Source of the DNA: Poa pratensis
Taxonomy: Eukaryota > Streptophyta > Magnoliopsida > Poales > Poaceae
DNA length: 64,000 bases
Assembly (NCBI GenBank): GCA_947311845.1
Contig: CAMZMU010000069.1
Location: 12,672,950-12,736,949 of the forward strand
Direction: 5' to 3'
The position numbers and the translations under genes are program-made. Shown piece by piece: positions 34,075 through 45,620 of this stretch. Each line of letters opens with the position of its first letter. Within the stretch, counting starts at the first letter, position 1. The notes under the pieces were generated by a model that was not told the DNA's origin, searched no databases, and saw nothing but the letters and a program-made list of their open reading frames with translations.

Positions 34075-37000
34075 CTATATTTGCAGTTCTATTGATTCCA
34101 GGTGGTCCTCGGCCGTTCCGGCTTCCATGGTATCTTCGTCGAACCTTGGCGGGCTAGATGGAGCGCTGCTTGAAGGTGAACCTGACAGGTACATATCTGT
34201 GTTGGTGTCAGACCATTCACCGGTGACTGCGCCAGCTTCTGAACCTAGGAGGTCTACCGAAGGCGTATCGTCGGAACTGGGCACGCTCTTGATGTTATCC
34301 CCTTCTGGTTTCTCCTGTGCAGATGCATCCTTGAAGAGTTCATGTTCTTGAGAGCTTGTGCCGTTGGATTCAGCTTCTGGCAAGGATAATGTATCATCAA
34401 CGGTATTGTTGTCGCCGTCAAACTCCGGTGCAGAAGAACGTGCAGATGCATCCTCCAAGAGTTCACATTCTTGAGAGTTTGGGATCAAGGATTCAGCTTC
34501 TGGCAAAGATGATGTATCAGAAACAGTATCTTTGTTGCCCTCAAATTTTGGTGCAGAAGAATGGATATTTTCTGGTTCTTTCTGAAAAATCTGGACAGAC
34601 CCACTATCTAGAATGCTACGTTCAGGTGTGGCACTGCTGATTTCTGTTTCCTTGAGAGATATCGCATCAGAATGGATATTTTCTGGTTCTTTCTGAAAAA
34701 TCTGGACAGACCCACTATCTGGAATGCTACGTTCAGGTGTGGCACTGCTGATTTCTGTTTCCTGGAGAGATATCGCATCAAAGCCATCATGCACATTGTT
34801 TAATCCCTTCTGATCTGATGCAGCAACTGTGATGTGATTGCTTTTGCTTGACAAATCCACATCACTGAATTCAGCATCAAGTTTAGAAAAGCTTTCTTTC
34901 TGGTCGCTCGACGACTCAGAAGTGTGGATGGATGTGGTTGCATCTATCTCCGAAAATATAACCTATGATCAGACAGAAAGAGTGCTTTATTATATGGGGA
35001 GGTGAAATGCACAGGTAAGAAAGCTATAAAATGCAAGAATTGTCTGGTTACCTCAACTCTGAAGTCTACAGGAAACCGGTGTTGTGTGTCCCATAGAATG
35101 TCAATGTGGTCCCTATCAAGTAACAAAAGGTTGTCTTCAATAAAAGCCGTGTTAAACATAACTCTGAATACCATCACTTCATGCTTAAAGTCCTCGTCAA
35201 GGGTGATGCACTCCATGACAACGTCTCCTCGGACAGGACATCTAACATCAACCTTGATTATCTCATTGTCTTCCTGAAATTGTAAACAAGATCAGTATAA
35301 TGTTTTGCAGTCAGCAATTAAAGCTTAAGGATGTCATGCCATAATCAGTACCAATATCAATAGCAACTTCCAAAGCAAATACAAACCTGTTATATGAACT
35401 GGAAAAACTAACTCCTAATAATAGCCAAAAGAAGGATGCAATATTATGCGCTTCCAAGTTTGAACCTATTGAGAACCGTAATACCCCCTTCGCTTTTGTA
35501 TACAAGGCCACTATCTCATTTTTATGATACCGAGAAAACTAAGCCAACTAATAAATAGCATGATTAATGGTGTGAAAAGCCTCTCGTGTTCCTAGCTAAT
35601 TAAGCATGTTGCATGTGGTGCTTCTTTCTCTATGGATGCATGCAACATTCGCATTAATTAGCACTATAGTACGAGGTAGAAACCTAATTAATTGATCTTG
35701 GTAAGAGATAGTGGCCTCTTAGACTAGCCACAATGGGGGTATCATAGTGGTATCATGCATGCCATGTTGGCAAAAAGATGACGTAGCACTGCAATTAATG
35801 ATGAGAGAGGTGATAGTGGTATCATAGGTAGATACCGTAACATAACGGATTCCAATGCAAGATGAGTCTACAACCTAATAAATGTAGTAATATATGATAC
35901 CACACATATGTTACTACCCATTGTAGAGGTAGTAACATAGACTAGTATCATGTGCATGATACTAGTATATGATACTCCCCATTGTGACTAGTCCTTATAT
36001 AAGCAAATTGTATTTTTGGTAGTGGCCTTGTATTCAAAACCAGAGGAGGTAGTAAACAAATTGAAACATATGTGTAAGCCAATAATCTTTCCTGACGACC
36101 AAGAATACTTTTTAGTAGTTCGAGAAGGAAAAACTATATCGTAATATATTATACCCTCAAACTCTTCATTCTTCAAGCTACCTAACTTCAACCCTAAACA
36201 CCCAAACTGTGTACTTACACGTCCTTCAACTGTCAAACGTCAAAACCTGTGAAATTCAATAATTATGGTGGTATTCAAATAAGTTTTTTTTTGTTAATCT
36301 GGCCTTATGACCAGCATCACATGTCCTGGGCATACAGCTAGAAAAGTGGTAAATTGCACTTAACCAATGGTTGGTGCAGCAAGGGTTGTTTTAGCCTTTT
36401 TGCTCAGCGGTGTGATTTGAGCGAATCTTAAGAGTTGCAGGGAGAAAGTTAGGCAGTTCAGGAGGCCAGCACAAACTGTGCAATATTTGTTTTCCTTTGG
36501 AGAATAGATCAGTAATGAACTACTGATCAGCGATCTAATCAACATTACAGACAAAAGGCCACACTGTAAAATACCAATGTGTAATGCATGATATGTTGAT
36601 AACAAACTAAATTATACCTGTGTGTAAAGTTGAACAAAATCACTTGTCTTTGGAGTTGAAAAGAGAACTTTGGCACTGCTGTCAGTAGGCGCCAGGGGAT
36701 CTGGGCCATAAATTCGAAATATTGGCCTACATCCTCCTTGACCATCAAAATTTGGTACCTTCCTGATGATTGCACAATTCAAATTCAGCATCCGGTCAGC
36801 AGGAGGCCACAGTTCTGGTGATATGTGCCGTCTTGACACATACTTCAAGTATCTCAGCTGAGAAGGTGCTGGGTCCAGTGGTGAGTAGAGCTCAACCAGT
36901 TCAGGTGGTGCATATCTGTAGACTGTCTCCAATGCCTTCCTCTCATCATTGTACCTTCCAAGGTAAACCAGTAGGGCTGCCAATGCGAAAGCAAGGATTG

Positions 37001-38564
37001 GCCACCCCCCATGCTCAGAATTTATAAGCAGGAAGTTGTCCTGGCTTAATGAAAGCCAGCTTTCACTAGACCTAAGAAAATGGTGAATCATCCCAATGTG
37101 AGCAAAGGGCAGCTCTCATAGTTACGTGGGTAACCCATCACACTCATATCATAGCCTGAGAAAATGCGGGCAGTTTGGTTGCTCTTCTTGCTACCCTCAA
37201 AGTTGAATACCATAAATGAATCAATGGAGTAGTTGGCAAGTAGCTGTTTTAAGATGCCTCCGATGTATGGTTTCAGCTCATCTTCTTCAAACAAATCCGT
37301 GGAGAAGCACTGGTCAAATACTGGAAAGTAAAGTAGTCAAAAGTTAGTATCTGAAAGAGGTGACACTGAGAGCAACCTCAGTTCTGCTATTAGACAGGGA
37401 GATCATCCGTAACATACAAAGCATTCCCAATGGTAGCAGGTGAGCATTTCCATATATAAACCTAATGTGAAAAAAGTATGTACCCACTTCAAAAAAGTTC
37501 AACCTAAACAATGAAACATCAATGCATACAGAATAAAGAAATGGTAGTTGGTATGCATATGCTACCCAAGTGGGTGCCCAGTACAAAAAAAAATGGTGTT
37601 AGTTTCAGGTAGTCGATTTCATGTAAAACAAGACCTTTTCGAATTGTAAGTCAACTTACTCAGCCAATTGCTGTTATTTTCTTGTGAAATAATGCCCGAA
37701 TAAAATACAACGGATATAAGTTACTTTCTCAGTAAAAATGAGAAAACAATAACTAGAAAACATTTGTTACGCCAGGCATGGATCTTCAAGCTTTAAAGCT
37801 TATCATTCCTCATAGCTACTAAAATGTGACCAGGTTTAAGCCATCCATGACTTAATCCAGAAACCGGAAGGAGCAACCCATGCTCTGAAGCATAGCTTGG
37901 TGTCCTACAAAGCTAAGCCCTCAAACCACCTCGTGCTAAAACTTGATGAAATTTACCCCAGCATTACCGAATAGCCTTCAAACAAGCACATGATCCTCAA
38001 GGAAATGGTGACAATCTGATAAGCGAGAGCCAACTAATCCGGTGTATTCCGTGCTTCTATTGTGGTCAAATGTAGACTTCAGCATCAGCTAATCAATGGG
38101 CTTTACGCGTAATTTTTCCCAAGTCAAACCAAGAAACAATGCCACCACGATAGCACGAGCGTTTGACACAGTCGTCTGCATTAATCGATTCATAAACAAA
38201 GTCTGTACTTCTAGTCCAACAAGAAACAAAATCTTGTGCATACGAGTTTCTCACAGATTTACGACTGCAAAAAGAAGATAAAAATCGACGGAAAAGGGAA
38301 CAAAGCGTGTCGTACTAGTCGCAAACTAAAACCTTGGAACTGAAGAGCCCGGACGAACAGCTCCGAGGCAAGAGCAAGCACGCGGGCAGGTCTTGCCAAT
38401 AGCCTAATCACGTCTCCATAAAAGCGTAATGACAGAACAAGTACAACAATGAAAGAAGGGGGCCTTCGATAATAAGGAAAGAAACACGCACCCAAAATGT
38501 TGCCGGAGATCTCGACGAGCCCAGCCGGCATCCGCCAGTTGAACAGCCGCCGGAACAACGACAT
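34075..38564 (-). CDS. Group II formin-type protein reduced to PTEN-like/C2 region
   Basis: Exons (minus): 38564-38492, 37320-36618, 35273-35052, 34962-34075, all GT/AG with matching phases. The start MSLFRRLFNWRMPAGLVEIS and blocks VFDQCFSTDLFEEDELKPYI, YESCPLL, MIHHFLRSSESWLSL, GGWPILAFALAALLVY, QLRYLKYVSRR, GGCRPIFRIYG and VRCPVRGDVVMECITL are those of the PTEN-like plus C2 membrane-binding part of plant group II formins. Where active phosphatases have a catalytic Cys loop (formins keep MHCERGGW) this one has INSEHGGW, so no catalysis is expected. Exon 4 is an acidic Ser/Glu-rich repeat region ending in a stop; no FH1 or FH2 actin domain follows. Between CPLLTL and MIHHFL one base is missing (TTGGGATG, family expects L-E-M). 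Corrected length about 628 residues. It could be a membrane adaptor or a decaying formin. Confidence 0.8.
34560..34781 (-). repeat. 111-bp in-frame tandem duplication in formin-like exon 4
   Basis: Units 34560-34670 and 34671-34781 differ at very few positions; each encodes 37 residues (DAISL.ETEISSATPERSI). The next segment, about 34340-34560, contains an older pair of related units (SAPKFEGNKDTVSDTSSLPE and SAPEFDGDNNTVDDTLSLPE). Confidence 0.85.
35722..35994. mobile_element. Tourist-type MITE in formin-like intron 2
   Basis: Ends GACTAGCCACAATGGGG and, inverted, GACTAGTCACAATGGGG; flanked by TTA (35719-35721 and 35995-35997, one extra base at the right end). Internal GTATCAT/ATGATAC motifs are repeated. 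No coding capacity. Confidence 0.75.
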
Positions 38565-39149
38565 CTGCGGCGGCGGCGGGAATGGCAGGCCAGGGAGGCA
38601 GAACTCAAGAATGCTCCGACCTCCGAGCAGCACGACGGGTCGGGTCGAGCGGCGCGGGGCGGCGAAATGAGATCAAGAGGTGGATGAGGAGGAGGGAGCG
38701 GGGGGAGAAGAGGACGTGGGGAGGAGTAGCTCGGCCTCGGCGGCGGTATATGGAATGGATTTGTGGGGAGGCGACTGGGAATTTCTCTGCGATTTGTTGT
38801 TTTTTCTCGGAAGGAGAGAGAGAAGAAGGTTTGGTTTGTTTAACAGGTCGTCGCGGGCGCGTGCTCTGCTCGACTCGACTGGAGAGCTTGGCGAGGAAGG
38901 GAAGGTTTTCCATCATGTGAGCGACAGGAGACGGGCCCACATGTTTATGTTTTTTGAAAAGGTAAAAGTGGATTTGAAATTTGAATCTTGAGCGAGCGCA
39001 TTTTGCTTTCTCGGGTGTCGTCGCCGTGTCGGTGGCTCTTTTTGGACGAATTTGTGGTGACTATATTTTCACAAATTTTACATATCACTCTAGCGGATAC
39101 TACAAAATGGATGTGGATCCTATGCCAATATAGTGAAAAACAGCGAAAG
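38565..39149 (-). promoter_or_regulatory. Leader and promoter side of the formin-like gene
   Basis: The first 350 bp beyond the ATG (minus strand) are purine/GC-rich on the plus strand (CCTCC-type leader on the minus strand), as in many grass 5'UTRs. No TATA box stands out. Beyond 38950 the sequence becomes AT-rich and repeat-like. Confidence 0.35.
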
Positions 39150-39560
39150 TGGATTTTTAGAACCTGGCCACAAGGAGCCTTTTTAAAAAAAAATCGAAAA
39201 TAAAAATTTGAGTTTTCAAATATCGTGAAAACAATCACATATGTAGATAGTGTCGAGATTTACATGCTTGCAAAATTTTACCTTAAAATTCGTCATATTT
39301 TGGGTTGTACAAAAAAGACAAATCGGGAAAATTTAAACTTTTTAAACTGTGTATTGTTCACCACCCAGATCCACTTATTTGTCTTTTTTGTGCAGCCCAA
39401 AATACAATGAATTTGGAGTTGACAATTTGCATGATTGTAGATCTTGACAATATCTACATTTAGAAAAAAAAAATCTCGATTTTTAGAAACTTAAAACTGT
39501 CAATTTTGAAGAAAAAAATTAAAAAGGGCACCATGTAGCCCGAGCTCCATATTAGGTTTT
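39150..39560. mobile_element. Palindromic MITE-like element
   Basis: The left arm (about 39165-39330) is an imperfect inverse of the right arm (about 39370-39555): matching blocks include GGAGCC/GGTGCCC ends, TAGATA.TGTC.AGAT.TACA, TTGTA.TTTTGGG and GCACAAAAAAGACAAAT. Such long palindromes are typical of Mutator- or CACTA-derived MITEs; the left terminus is decayed. Confidence 0.5.
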
Positions 39561-40495
39561 CGGAAAAACACCCCTCTAGCATTCTCTTTATCAGCATTTA
39601 TCTCTATTTCAAAGGTTCGATCATAATGTAAGGTTCGACCGTAGAACCACCTCCACTGGCACTAAATTAGAGTCAACCACACCCTTCCGGCAAATTTGGC
39701 GACATTTGTCTTCCTCCTCTAGCTGCCACGACCATGTAGCCCATCCGCCCACTACGATGTCTCATCACCTTCATGCATATATGTCGCAACATTCCTTACT
39801 GACGTGAGTGTGTGGACTCCGCTAGTGCATCCCTTCTCCAGCCACGATCTTTTTGGCATATGTTACTGCGGGTTGTCACCCTTATCCTTCGTGCTTTCCT
39901 CGTTTGCACGTGCGAGAGTCAGGTGGATGGAGCTTGGCCATCGCGAGGTACGCATTTCTGGCGTGGCACCTTCGCGCATCCCTCCTCCCAATGTTGCTCC
40001 TCTGGTCGCAGAGAACCACCACTGTACATCCTACTATGTTGTTGAACTTGAATGTGTATTTTTTTTATTTGAAATAGAAATTATTAAAAGGTTTGAAATG
40101 TTCTTGAATTGTGAGTGATGGAAACTTTAAAGTTTGAACTATTCTGACGTGAAATAGTGTTGAAATTGAGTTCCCATAAAGATAAGAGAAATAGAAAAAA
40201 ATGTGAAATATTGAAATTGCATTAAAGGAAATCAGTGAAAGTAGGAATTCCTTACATTTTAAACTGGACAAGAATGATAAATGAGTAGATCTAGATCGGT
40301 GAAGAGTACACATTTTTACAAAATTGTCAGATTTGTTTTCTTTGTGTAGCCTAGAATAATATGAATTTTAGACTGAAATTTTGCACACTTGTAAATCACA
40401 TCATTATCTACATATCAAATTTTTTGAAACTCAAAATACCGATTTTGAATATTTGAAAGAAAAAATCTCTGCCTCCAACTACAGTTCCGCACGCC
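39561..40495. other. Intergenic; further fragments of AT-rich repeats
   Basis: The part at 40320-40470 resembles the right arm of the palindromic element at 39370-39555 (GCACACTTGTAAATCACATC). Open frames at 39804-40118 have no domain. Confidence 0.4.
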
Positions 40496-40506
40496 GCTAG
40501 TTCGTC

Positions 40507-40532
40507 TTTTTTTTGCGAAATACAATAACGCT
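40507..40532 (-). mobile_element. 26-bp micro-insertion with 11-bp target duplication
   Basis: GCTAGTTCGTC occurs at 40496-40506 and 40533-40543. The insert on the minus strand is AGCGTTATTGTATTTCGC then A8, a LINE-type tail. Confidence 0.7.
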
Positions 40533-40631
40533 GCTAGTTCGTCCCGTACGTCTCCAGTACATCCGTGTTAGTATTGGGCGTGTTTTGCTATCTCGACATC
40601 AAACATCGACGGCAGTGAATACCATCACGCC

Positions 40632-41361
40632 AGGCTATCAAAGGGTCCGCACTTTCCCCTCCCTTCCTCGCTACAGTGGAGAAGGGCGATTTTCTGGAAT
40701 CGTCTGCTCGCCGCGCTCTCGCCGTCGCGGATCCGTGGGATCTCTCTCCCCCCGTCCGCTCCGGCGGCGGGTGGGTGGGGGATCCCCGGATCCCTTCGTG
40801 TACATAGAGTAGGGGTGAGTGGGTTCCCGCCGGCGGCGCTGTGGAGGCGGTGGTGCGGTCGGTGGGGTTTTGGCGTCGGCGACCTTCCTCTTCGGCGGTG
40901 GAGCTCCGGTGGTGCTTCGTCGCGCGGTCATCGACCTCTCCGTGCTCGCGGATCCTTGGATCTGCCGTGTGCGGTCTTCTTCTCCAGTTGCTGCGGTGCG
41001 GCGGCGCTGGAGTCGTGTCGGCGGGATCCCAGGGCGGGTCGAGCTCTTCTACTTCTTCCGGCGGCGGATCTGAAGGCGGCTGAGGCAAAGCGGCGTTGCG
41101 GGGCCAGGAGGGCGTCTGCCGTGGTCGTTCATCGACGAAAGGTCCGCCGCGGCGCGGCGGCAAAGCTTGGCGGCGTCTTTCAAGGGATTAAATGCTCCCA
41201 GGCAGTGGTAAGTTGGCGGCTGCTGTTCTTCGTCTCCGTCGCCGGTGTAGTGGATGATCTCGATGCTTGTTCTGGCTCCTCCTCCTCGTATTGTTCTTCT
41301 TGTGTTCTATGTACTGTGTATGTGGTTGTCTGGTGAATATATGTGGAAAATTGAAAAAAAA
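40632..41361 (+). mobile_element. Non-autonomous poly-A retroposon, 730 bp
   Basis: Target duplication AATACCATCACGCC (40618-40631) and AATAACATCACGCC (41362-41375), one mismatch. Near the 5' end CTACAGTGGAGAAGGGCGAT is related to CTACAGTAACGAGGGGCGAT of the element at 6633, followed by GCTCCGGCGGCGGG and GGGGGATCCCCGGATCCC. It ends ATGTGGAAAATTG plus A9. No reverse transcriptase; GC-rich frames without domains. Confidence 0.78.
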
Positions 41362-41375
41362 AATAACATCACGCC

Positions 41376-43299
41376 TTCCATACCCCAAAAATGATGGATT
41401 CCAGTCCTTATTTCTTTACTTTATTTCTAGTCATGGTTGTACTGTCACGAAACGCCAAACGAAATGAATGCTAAACGGTGTATGATTTCACTTTTTTTTC
41501 TTAACAAAACATGTGCAGCGAACTACCGTCTTTATCACAACACATGTACAGCGAAGTATCAATGATACCTAGGGAAAAGTCAAGTCAAGCCCAAGCACGA
41601 GGATTCAGGATATATATGCACAATGGGTCGTGTACAAGATATTTTAAGCTCAAAGCAAATGAGTAGTGCGTGCGTTATAAGAAATTATATATTTAAACCG
41701 TAAGTTATTTTATCTTACTTTCACTGGAATAAATACAAAATCGTGGACTTGAATTAATTCATGTAAAAAGATTTGTTAACTATACAGGGAAACAACATGA
41801 AACGTAGTCAGGTGGCAAGTTTTTTACACCCTGTTTGTGTTGTTTATGAGATGTGTTCCTCCAAACCATAAGCCGTGAAAATCTACAAAAATAACCACGT
41901 GGTGAAACTTCAACAAAAAATAAACCTATTTAAAAAAAGAATCTGACCCTTTTTAGTAGCGGCTGCACGAGGCATCCCGCGCCCCAGGCTGGGGCGCTAT
42001 ACCGCCTGCCAGCGAGGCATCATGTGACCTAGCAAGCTGGGAGGCTTCTTACCCTATTTGTCGCCGCTCTGCCACTAGCATGTGGATCGCTTTGGTGCCT
42101 TCATCGCAGCTGCCCTGGGGTGGTCCATTGGACAGTGAAAGTGCACCTAACTCCTAAATGTATTTTTGCTAATTAATGACAATATTTATTTACTAATAAT
42201 TTCATTAACCTATATTTGAAGGGATCTTTTTATAGGCAATGCTTGATGGTGTGTTGGATTCAAGGCTCGATGTCAAGAAGATAATGGTATGATTGTGTTT
42301 GTCATAAAGATCATTGATCAAGAAAAAAGTGAAGATGAAGCCAAACAAATGTGGAGTTCTTGTGTGGAACTAAAAATATATAGTCAAGCTCTAACTAATG
42401 AGTTAAGCCATATAGGATGAAAAAAAATTAGACATGATTACAAGAGATGAACTCGCAACGTTAAAAAAAGAGATAAACTCACAATATGCTTGTAAGTCGC
42501 GATCATGATGGACAACCATGAGAGGATGACATCAAACGGTGATCGTCGTCAAGATTGAGAAGTGCAATTTAAAGATGCGTATCTCGAATGGATCATATAC
42601 TTGAACCTTGATGTCCATTTGATGATGATGGACATATGAAAATGTGACTAAGTACGTTCATTGCTCTCCCTCGACATAGTCATGATCTCTCTTGTGTATC
42701 CTTCACGATATCTCAGAGACTTGTTCACTTTTCTTGTGTTGAGGTCTTGGGCAGCGAGATTGCTTCAATCATGAAGACTTGGTGTCTCGCCTTGGGTCTT
42801 TAGAGCAGTGGTCTTAGTTGTAACAAGAATTATGGGTTAAATCTTGCGGTCTTGAGATGGGAGTTATTCGTCGTCCATACAATAGGTATTTAGATCTCAT
42901 TTGGTGATGTTGTCAAATTAATGTATAGATTTGGAAGAGATGAGACAATAGATCGAGTAAGGCTTTTCAAATACCTTGAAAAATATAGAGAACTTTCGAT
43001 GGGGTGAGAAGAGTAGAATCCATACTTTGGGATACTTATGAAAAATAGGTTTGGTAATAATAAGTTCATACAAAAATTTCCCTCATAACTAACGTCCATA
43101 GGAACTATGGTTTCTTAAATGAAGATGGGCTCACATACCAACTTCGTGGGGACCCCAAACTAACTCTCCTAAATACCCTTATGTCTACATTAGTAATCCC
43201 ACAATCAATGTGTCGGTGATTAAAGGAAAGTAACTACCAGTCTAGCAGCTACGTTGTCACGTTCATATGTACGCTCGCACCCAAATCGTAGTTTCGAAA
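41376..43299. other. Intergenic, no gene recognised
   Basis: AT-rich. The section 42120-43100 reads like decayed dispersed repeat without coding capacity. I find no termini or target duplications. Confidence 0.4.
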
Positions 43300-43301
43300 T
43301 A

Positions 43302-43354
43302 CTCCCTCCGTATCAAAATATAAGACTTTCTAGCATATTTTGATACGGAGGGAG
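43302..43354. mobile_element. Extremely short Stowaway MITE, 53 bp
   Basis: CTCCCTCCGTATCAAAATAT and its inverse ATATTTTGATACGGAGGGAG are separated by 13 bp and flanked by TA on both sides (43300-43301, 43355-43356). Confidence 0.85.
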
Positions 43355-43356
43355 TA

Positions 43357-44087
43357 GCTCATAAATTAACTTAGACCATCATGGAACTTGACGTACTAGA
43401 TCCCTACACCCGTAAACAATAATTATTCAAATCTCATAAACATAGCATTAAAAGGGGTTCAAGAGTGATTACACCCCATCAATGAGACCGTGATGGGGAA
43501 GGAGGAAGGAGTGGTGTAGATGCTAATGGATATGGTGGTGTTGGCGTTGGCATGGTGACACGCATGGGCGGTCCCCGACAGTGGCGACTACTTTGGTGTC
43601 CTCCTTCCTGGTCTTTGTTGAAGATTGGAATGTGTGGAGATGGATCTTGATGGTTGCGTGGATGAATCTTTCATCTATAGTGGCTACGGAGATGATGAAC
43701 TCAAACACGAACTTGAACACGACCTCCAACATGGCCGACGGCTAGGTTTGGTGTTGAATATAAATCCGACCTCGCGTCTTCTCCGTGGATCCTCGTCCTC
43801 TTTTTTGATCCAAGGGGTTTAAACGAGTCCCAACCTCTCCCAATGCTTCACCTATCATATAAGACAAATATATTAACAAACGAGGAGGGGGTGCAAAATC
43901 GGTGAACAATCTCGGAAATCACAGCGATTCCCGTCGGCTATAACAGCTGGGATGAGCGTCGGTATGAGCGTATCGTTGCTCGATAAAACTGTTGCAGATT
44001 GCACAAAGTTTAGCATTTCTTACCGTTATTTTATCATACGAACTCCGATTGGACATTATTTAGCTCGTTGGAGTTCGTGAGGACGTT
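43357..44087. other. Intergenic, nothing recognised
   Basis: Short frames on both strands near 43520-43820 without domains. Confidence 0.4.
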
Positions 44088-44506
44088 TGATACGTCCCAA
44101 ACGTATCTATAATTTTTGATGTTCCATGCATGTTTTATGTCAATTGGCACATGTTTATATACAATTTATATCATATTATGACATTTATTGGATTAACCTA
44201 CTAATAGTTGCCAACGTGCAAAATCTTCTTGTTTTCCTATTTGTTGTGTAGGAATTATCAAAAATACAAAAGGAAACCATATTGGAGTCGAATTGGGACT
44301 TTCCTGAAATCTGTCTGGAAACGTTTTTCGAAGATGGTCACGTTTGGGCCCGAAGACAACGTCAAACGGAAACCTGACAGAAGACAAAGTTGCAGAGAAT
44401 TTTCCGAGAATCGATCTAGACATAAAATTCGCCCAATTCCGAGTCCGGACGGCCGAGATATTCCCGATTTACTGCAGCCCTAGATGGGATGACGGAAATC
44501 CGAGAG

Positions 44507-44518
44507 TCTATATAAGGG
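44507..44518 (+). promoter_or_regulatory. TATA box of the plus-strand LTR
   Basis: TCTATATAAGGG, about 420 bp into the LTR, followed by an AAACCCTAGG leader; matches the position expected for the U3/R border. The solo LTR at 51406-52901 has the equivalent GATATATAAAGG on the minus strand near 52490. Confidence 0.65.
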
Positions 44519-45125
44519 AGGAAACCCTAGGTCGTGGGAGGAGCCCCATACCACGAATTTTCCTCCTCCCAGCAGCCACCTTGGGGAGGAGAACCTCATC
44601 AACACCATCTCCATCACCAAGGGCCGCCGCCGCCGCCAAGGGCTACCGCTCCCGCGCCGGGGGGCTGCCGCCATCACGCCGCCGCCGCCGCGCCATGGCT
44701 GCTGCGGGGCTCCGTCTCCACTCCGGGCTGCACCTCTTCATCAACCTCTCCATCGAGCTCCTCATCACCATGACCATGTGTGAGTTGTTTCCCTCGGGGC
44801 TAAGGGCTCGTACGGTAGCTATGTGGTTCATCTCTCTCTCCCATGATGTGATCTATATGTGATCATGAGATTTGTAATCTAGTTGAATTCATAGATGCTA
44901 CTCTTCATTATATTATGAATATGCTACTCAGGTGGTTTTATTAATGTAATCTCCGGAGTCACCTTTGTCCCATGGTGCGAAGTTGACAGTGCGCGTGCCG
45001 TGTGTGACTCTTTGGATTAAAGATTATGAGAATAATTGCCATGAGTTGTTCTTTATGTTGGATGTCTCTATGATATTGTGGTGTTTGTTTAGTACTACTT
45101 GGGGTGCTCATGTTGACAGTGTGGG

Positions 45126-45608
45126 TGACGAGGTGTACCCTCATCAAATCCCATGGTTAAGGATCTAGGGTTGAGATTATGGGGAGAGAACGTGGTAGTA
45201 CTGGTAGTTTCGTCGGCTGACAAGCAGAGGCAAAGATTTACCCAGGTTCAGCCCCCTCGGGTGGAGGTAAAGACCCTACTTCCTGCTTGTCTGTTATTGA
45301 TCGCTGGAGATTATGTGGTTACAAGGTGGCTCCGGCGAGATGACGATCTCGCAAGAGCTTTGGTGGTTCGAGTATGGCTTGGTCCTAGATCGGCACCCCT
45401 CCCAGCCTTTAAATAGGCTGGGTCTCGGGAGTTTGTAACCGACCTAGTTTACACATAAGGAAAGTATAAACCGACTATGTCTATGTCTAAACTTGGAAGT
45501 TACTTCATCTTGTTGGGCTTCGAGTCGTATCTTCGCTAGTTGGGCTTTTAGTCATCACGTGCACCAGGTACCCTCACAGTAGGGTACCCGAGATGTATAT
45601 CCTTGTCA
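45126..45608 (-). repeat. 3' LTR of the Gypsy element
   Basis: 483 bp. Contains the palindrome CCCAGCCTTTAAATAGGCTG (45401-45422) whose centre gives a TATA-like TATTTAAA on the minus strand. Confidence 0.9.
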
Positions 45609-45610
45609 GT

Positions 45611-45620
45611 AGCCCCCGAG
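45611..45620 (-). other. Polypurine tract
   Basis: On the minus strand CTCGGGGGCTAC abuts the 3' LTR, the position of the plus-strand primer. The core CTCGGGGGCT recurs at seven further places in the 3' region, one copy imperfect. Confidence 0.6.

Noticed and set aside
34127..34640. Plus-strand ORFs over the formin-like exon 4
   Set aside because: Antisense to a repeat-rich exon that continues a conserved protein.
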